This document shows positions 60,267 through 64,000 of a stretch of DNA of 64,000 bases, in pieces; positions within the stretch are counted from its first letter, which is position 1; every line of letters starts with the position of its first letter. The stretch spans positions 310,001-374,000 of the forward strand of contig NZ_JAPWKD010000015.1 in the NCBI RefSeq assembly GCF_028283705.1. The letters are read 5' to 3'. Source of the DNA: Pantoea sp. (GTDB lineage Bacteria > Pseudomonadota > Gammaproteobacteria > Enterobacterales > Enterobacteriaceae). The translations under genes and the position numbers were made by a program. The notes beneath the pieces were generated by a model, which saw nothing but the letters and a program-made list of their open reading frames with translations, searched no databases and was not told where the DNA came from.

Positions 60267-61265
60267 ATGTTTCGTAAACCCTTGCTGGCTACATTGATCA
60301 CCGCGACTGCCCTGTTTGCTGCCACCCATGCCGCTGCGGCAACCCCGACCGAAGCCGATTATGCGCAGGCGTTTCACACCATCCATCAGGTGAAAGCCGG
60401 GGTGCTGAACGTTGGCTATGTTGATATCGGTCCGCGCGATGGACAGCCGGTGATTCTGCTGCACGGCTGGCCTTACGACATCAACAGCTACGACCATGTC
60501 GCGCCACAACTGGCGGCGCGTGGTTATCGCGTTATCGTGCCGTATCTGCGTGGTTATGGTTCTACCCGTTTTCTGTCTGCCAGCACGCCGCGTAATGGAC
60601 AACCCTCAGCGCTGGCTGCCGATACGGTGGCGCTGATGGATGCGCTGGGCATTAAACAGGCGGTGTTTGCCGGTTTTGACTGGGGCGCACGCACGGCGGA
60701 TATCGTGGCGGCACTGTGGCCGGAGCGGGTCAAATCCCTGGTTTCCGTTAGCGGTTATTTGATCAGCAGCCAGCAGATTGGTGAAAAACCGCTGCCCCCG
60801 CAGGCCGAGCTGCAATGGTGGTATCAGTTCTATTTCGCCACTGAACGTGGCCGTGAAGGTTATGCGAAAAATACCCATGATTTCGCCAAATTAATCTGGC
60901 AGCAGGCGTCGCCGGGCTGGAAATTCAGCGATGCTACCTTTAACCAGAGCGCCCAGGCGCTGGATAATCCGGACCAGGTGGCCGTCACCGTCAGCAACTA
61001 CCGCTGGCGTATCGGGCAGGAGAAAGGCGAACCGCAATATGCGGCGTATGAGAAAAAACTGGCCACTCTGCCGGTCATCAGCGTGCCGACCATTACCATT
61101 GAAGGGGATAACAACGGCGCGCCGCATCCGGCCCCGGCAGCTTATCGGGCCAAATTCAGCGGCAAATATGAACATCGCACCTTTAGCGGCAATATTGGAC
61201 ACAATCCACCGGCAGAAGATCCGCAGGATTTTGTCAAAGCGGTGGTTGATGCCGCAAAGATGTGA
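60267..61265 (+). CDS. Exported alpha/beta-hydrolase with Asp nucleophile (epoxide hydrolase/dehalogenase-like)
   Basis: Secreted hydrolase of 332 residues; residues 1-25 are a signal peptide (cleavage around HAAAA). ILLHGWPYDINSYDHVAPQLAARGYRVIVPYLRGYGST (in parts) is the classic alpha/beta start. The nucleophile elbow is AGFDWGAR, placing Asp138 where serine hydrolases have Ser, as in epoxide hydrolases and haloalkane/haloacetate dehalogenases. The C-terminal GNIGHNPPAEDP holds the His. ATG with GGAGAT site. Periplasmic location is unusual for this branch. Confidence 0.85.
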   Translation: MFRKPLLATLITATALFAATHAAAATPTEADYAQAFHTIHQVKAGVLNVGYVDIGPRDGQPVILLHGWPYDINSYDHVAPQLAARGYRVIVPYLRGYGSTRFLSASTPRNGQPSALAADTVALMDALGIKQAVFAGFDWGARTADIVAALWPERVKSLVSVSGYLISSQQIGEKPLPPQAELQWWYQFYFATERGREGYAKNTHDFAKLIWQQASPGWKFSDATFNQSAQALDNPDQVAVTVSNYRWRIGQEKGEPQYAAYEKKLATLPVISVPTITIEGDNNGAPHPAPAAYRAKFSGKYEHRTFSGNIGHNPPAEDPQDFVKAVVDAAKM

Positions 61266-61289
61266 TTTTGTGGTAATAATTTGTTTTCG

Positions 61290-61316
61290 GACCGGTATTT
61301 TGTACCGGTCTTTTTT
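61290..61316 (+). terminator. Rho-independent terminator
   Basis: GACCGGTA (61290-61297), loop TTTTG, TACCGGTC (61303-61310), then six Ts. Ends the hydrolase transcript before the response-regulator gene. Confidence 0.9.
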
Positions 61317-61356
61317 GCATTCATCCTTTTAAGCTGACTGATGACAGGGGGTTGTT

Positions 61357-62097
61357 TTGGAGCATATTGATCACATCCTGGTTGTTGATGATGACCGGGA
61401 TATCCGCGAACTGGTCACCGACTATCTGATCAAATCCGGCTATCGCGCCACCGGAGCCGCCAATGGCCGGGAAATGCGCGCGCTGCTGGCGGCCAATGCG
61501 ATTGATCTGGTGGTGCTGGACATTATGATGCCCGGCGACGATGGCCTGACCTTATGTCGTCAGTTACGCAGCGATCCGCAGCGTAATCTGCCGATTCTGA
61601 TGCTGACAGCACGCAGTGAAGACAGCGACCGCATTCTTGGGCTTGAAATGGGCGCGGATGATTATCTGATCAAACCCTTTGTCGCCCGTGAACTGCTGGC
61701 GCGGATCAAAGCGATTCTGCGCCGTACCCGAGCTTTGCCGCCGAATCTGCAAATCACCGAGACCGGTCGCCTGATAGCGTTTGGTGACTGGCAGCTGGAT
61801 ACCTCGGCGCGTCATCTGCTGGATAACGAAGGGGTGATTGTGGCGCTGAGCGGGGCAGAATATCGCCTGTTGCGCGTGTTTCTCGATCACCCCCAGCGGG
61901 TATTAACCCGTGACCAGCTACTGAACCTGACGCAGGGACGTGATGCCGAGTTGTTCGAGCGTTCCATCGATTTGCTGGTCAGTCGCCTGCGTCAGCGTTT
62001 ACGTGAGGATGCGCGCGAACCCGCCTACATCAAAACGGTGCGCAGTGAAGGCTATGTGCTGGCGTCACCGGTGATGATTAAAGAGGTCAATCTATGA
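61357..62097 (+). CDS. OmpR-family response regulator
   Basis: Two-domain regulator of 246 residues. Receiver: acidic pair Asp11-Asp13 region (VVDDDRD), phospho-acceptor Asp55 (VVLDIMMPGDDG), Thr in LTARS and Lys in LIKPF. C-terminal OmpR winged helix with EYRLLRVFLDHPQRVLTRDQLL (in parts) and SIDLLVSRLRQRL. Start is a TTG after AGGGGG; no in-frame ATG exists upstream. Overlaps the kinase gene by 4 bp. Confidence 0.9.
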   Translation: MEHIDHILVVDDDRDIRELVTDYLIKSGYRATGAANGREMRALLAANAIDLVVLDIMMPGDDGLTLCRQLRSDPQRNLPILMLTARSEDSDRILGLEMGADDYLIKPFVARELLARIKAILRRTRALPPNLQITETGRLIAFGDWQLDTSARHLLDNEGVIVALSGAEYRLLRVFLDHPQRVLTRDQLLNLTQGRDAELFERSIDLLVSRLRQRLREDAREPAYIKTVRSEGYVLASPVMIKEVNL

Positions 62098-63389
62098 GGC
62101 TGTGGCCGCGTTCGTTGTTGTCCCGGCTGGTGCTGATCGTGTTGTTGGGACTGGTGCTGGCGAACGGGATGACGGTGGTCAGCCTGATGATTGAGCGCAT
62201 GAGCAGCGCCAAAACCGTGATGCTCGGCAACCTTGAGTATGATGTTGCCACCAGCGTAGCGATTCTCGATCATCTCTCACCCTCAGAACGACCGGGCTGG
62301 CTGGCAAAACTGGCGCGCGGTAATTATCGCTATGAACTTTCGCCGGGTCAGGCTGGCCCCTGGCCTGACAGCTGGCGCGCGCGCGATGCCATCCGTTCGC
62401 TGCAGGAGACGCTCGGTGGGCAATATCCCTTAACCTTCAGCAATATCCCCGGACCGAAGTTGCATATTCAGGCCCATATCACCTTGCATGATGGCGCACC
62501 GCTAACACTGGATCTCTGGCCACGCATGCCTGCCATTGCCCGCTGGTTGCCGGTGGTGTTGTTTGCTCAACTGGTGCTGCTGGCATTCTGTGCCTGGATC
62601 GCGGTGCGGCAGGTGGTGCGGCCTTTTATGCGCTTCACCCAGGCAGTTGAAGGGCTGAAACCAACTCACGCCAGCATCATGCCTGAAAGCGGCCCGGCAG
62701 AGGTGCAGCAGGCGGCACGTGCCTTTAACGCCATGCAGCTGCGCATCCAGGATCATCTGAAGGAAAGGGCGCAGATTCTGGCCGCCATTTCTCATGATTT
62801 GCAAACTCCGATTACCCGTATGAAGCTACGGGTAGAAATGTCGGAACAGCCGGAACTGCGCGATAAGCTGCTGGGTGATTTAGATAATATGAGCCGGCTG
62901 GTACGTGAAGGCATCGATTATGCGCGATCGGCACAGATACCGGATGAAACGCCACTGCGGGTGAGCCTCAATGCGTTCCTCGATAGCATCGCCTGTGATT
63001 ATCAGGATGTCGGCAAAGCCGTGACCTTTTTGCCCTGTAGCGGCAAAGATAACTTCAATGTTCGTCAGCAGGCGCTACGGCGCATTATGACCAATCTGAT
63101 TGATAATGCGCTGAAGTTTGGTCATCAGGCCGAGGTGTTACTGCTGAACGGCGCGGATGGCAGTATGGCGATCCACGTGCGTGATAACGGGCCAGGTATC
63201 CCGGAAGCGGAGCTGGACGCGGTGCTGGAACCTTTCTATCGCGTCGAGAATTCACGTAATCGTCATACCGGGGGTACCGGCCTGGGGCTGGCTATCGCCG
63301 CGCAGCTGGTCAGCCAGATGGCCGGAAGCCTGACGTTAAGTAACCGGTCGCAGGGCGGGCTTGATGTGCAGATCCTGTTGCGTGAGTAA
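62094..63389 (+). CDS. EnvZ-type sensor histidine kinase
   Basis: Inner-membrane kinase of 431 residues: one helix (about 10-32), a periplasmic sensor of about 115 residues, a second helix (about 151-171), HAMP linker with RPFMRFTQAVEGL, H-box AAISHDLQTPITRMKLR (His234), N-box NLIDNALKFG, G1 VRDNGPGIPEAEL and G2 GGTGLGLAIA. Partner of the response regulator, translationally coupled. The flanking exported hydrolases may be targets, which is only an inference. Confidence 0.92.
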   Translation: MRLWPRSLLSRLVLIVLLGLVLANGMTVVSLMIERMSSAKTVMLGNLEYDVATSVAILDHLSPSERPGWLAKLARGNYRYELSPGQAGPWPDSWRARDAIRSLQETLGGQYPLTFSNIPGPKLHIQAHITLHDGAPLTLDLWPRMPAIARWLPVVLFAQLVLLAFCAWIAVRQVVRPFMRFTQAVEGLKPTHASIMPESGPAEVQQAARAFNAMQLRIQDHLKERAQILAAISHDLQTPITRMKLRVEMSEQPELRDKLLGDLDNMSRLVREGIDYARSAQIPDETPLRVSLNAFLDSIACDYQDVGKAVTFLPCSGKDNFNVRQQALRRIMTNLIDNALKFGHQAEVLLLNGADGSMAIHVRDNGPGIPEAELDAVLEPFYRVENSRNRHTGGTGLGLAIAAQLVSQMAGSLTLSNRSQGGLDVQILLRE

Positions 63390-63394
63390 AAAAG

Positions 63395-63459
63395 TCCCCC
63401 TTTTGTAGCCTTATGTATCAACACCACCACCGGATATTTACTGAGACAAAAAGGGGGGA
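63395..63459. repeat. Inverted repeat TCCCCCTTTTGT...ACAAAAAGGGGGGA
   Basis: Arms at 63395-63406 and 63446-63459, about 40 bp apart, in the gap between the kinase gene and the last hydrolase. It could form a hairpin in the RNA; without a clear T-tract after it the role is uncertain. Confidence 0.6.
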
Positions 63460-63556
63460 TTGCGGAAACGTCGTGAACACATCTGCTGGGTTAAATAAGC
63501 GCACTGCCAGATAACGCAGTGGTTCATTTCACTCCATCACATTCACGAGGTTTCCG

Positions 63557-64000
63557 ATGAAAAAGTTTCTGTTTAGTGCCCTTGCTGCTGTCACACTTAC
63601 CGCTTCTTTTGCCTCTCTCGCCGCGCAGGAAAATCCCGCGGTCAACACCGTGGTGCTGGTGCATGGTGCCTTCGCGGATGGCAGTAGCTGGAATCGGGTG
63701 ATTCCGCTGCTGCAATCTCATCACGTCAAGGTGATTGCGGTACAACTGCCACTGACCTCCTTACAGGATGATGTTGCCGCCACCCAGCGCGCCATCGACC
63801 GCGCCCCGGGCAATGTGGTGCTGGTGGGGCACTCGTGGGGCGGTACCGTCATCACTGAAGCGGGCAATAATCCGCGTGTGAAGGGCCTGGTGTATGTCGC
63901 CGCCTTCGCGCCTTCCGCCGGACAATCGACCGGGGATCTGGCCGGAAGCTACCCATCCCCGCCAGGCAGTGCCGGTATTGCCAAAACGCCGGATGGTTTC
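63557..64000 (+). CDS. Exported alpha/beta-hydrolase (3' end outside window)
   Basis: The first 148 codons are visible. A signal peptide of about 23 residues (cleavage near SLAA-QE) precedes VVLVHGAFADGSSWNRVIPLL, the oxyanion strand and loop of a compact alpha/beta hydrolase. Ser nucleophile in LVGHSWGGTV. This resembles small esterase/haloperoxidase-like secreted hydrolases common in Proteobacteria. Ribosome site ACGAGG lies 6 bp before the ATG. Frame is open to the window end, so the gene is truncated here. Confidence 0.85.
   Translation, partial: MKKFLFSALAAVTLTASFASLAAQENPAVNTVVLVHGAFADGSSWNRVIPLLQSHHVKVIAVQLPLTSLQDDVAATQRAIDRAPGNVVLVGHSWGGTVITEAGNNPRVKGLVYVAAFAPSAGQSTGDLAGSYPSPPGSAGIAKTPDGF

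Overview
The window looks like an accessory, catabolism-rich stretch of an Enterobacterales genome, most likely Pantoea or another Erwiniaceae. The reasons are strong resemblance of many proteins to enterobacterial families (KdgF, IdnD/IdnO, HpaH/HpaI, AcrAB-type pump), enterobacterial KdgR, Fur and LexA boxes, and a dispersed palindromic repeat (unit GTAGCGGCGCGATTTATCGCGC) that I associate with Pantoea-like genomes. No rRNA, tRNA, CRISPR array, transposase or integrase was seen. Species and replicon (chromosome or megaplasmid) cannot be settled from the sequence alone.

Layout. 1-4761 (+): PTS sugar operon with a PFK-like kinase (cut by the left edge), IIB, IIC, class II aldolase, a small coiled-coil protein, IIA and a P-loop kinase. 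4728-14167: a probable unsaturated-uronate cluster with two KdgR boxes (KdgF, DhuI-like isomerase, dehydrogenases, a peptide-type ABC importer, an enolase-superfamily dehydratase). 14451-15656: a Fur-boxed iron-type binding protein. 15620-16120: a compact locus matching the tisB/istR SOS-induced type I toxin-antitoxin design. 16126-27423: a seven-gene ABC importer/amidase/dioxygenase operon facing a GntR regulator, SDR, aminotransferase, hydrolase and amidohydrolase. 27573-28979: an MFS exporter. 29042-34581: an idonate/hexonate cluster (IdnD, MFS, IdnO, GntR, mannonate-dehydratase-family enzyme). 34719-38130: an acetyltransferase, a GT-D glycosyltransferase, a LysE exporter and an Asp/Glu-racemase-like protein. 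38386-45365: an RND tripartite pump with two convergent TetR genes. 45532-46236: a pirin.

46382-60019 is a second coherent system. Two operons flank a PadR-DUF2218 fusion regulator. One (+) carries SDR, SnoaL-like, FAH-family, DUF3500, OprD porin and RidA genes. The other (-) carries a homoprotocatechuate-type extradiol dioxygenase, MFS, PhzS-like hydroxylase, amidohydrolase, FAH-family enzyme, HpaH and HpaI. All three promoters carry the same operator-like palindrome ATATCG-N7-MGATAT about 55-60 bp from the start codon. The lower pathway should end in pyruvate and succinate semialdehyde, but the usual HpaE/HpaF steps are missing, so the substrate is open.

60267-64000 holds two exported alpha/beta hydrolases flanking an OmpR/EnvZ-type two-component pair; the last hydrolase is cut by the right edge.

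The two most notable discoveries are the tisB/istR-like locus (LexA box, 29-residue hydrophobic peptide, sequestered Shine-Dalgarno, divergent antisense RNA with a 17-nt match to the mRNA) and the PadR-DUF2218 regulon for an apparently undescribed aromatic pathway. Everything here is read by eye; family names rest on remembered motifs, not on database searches.
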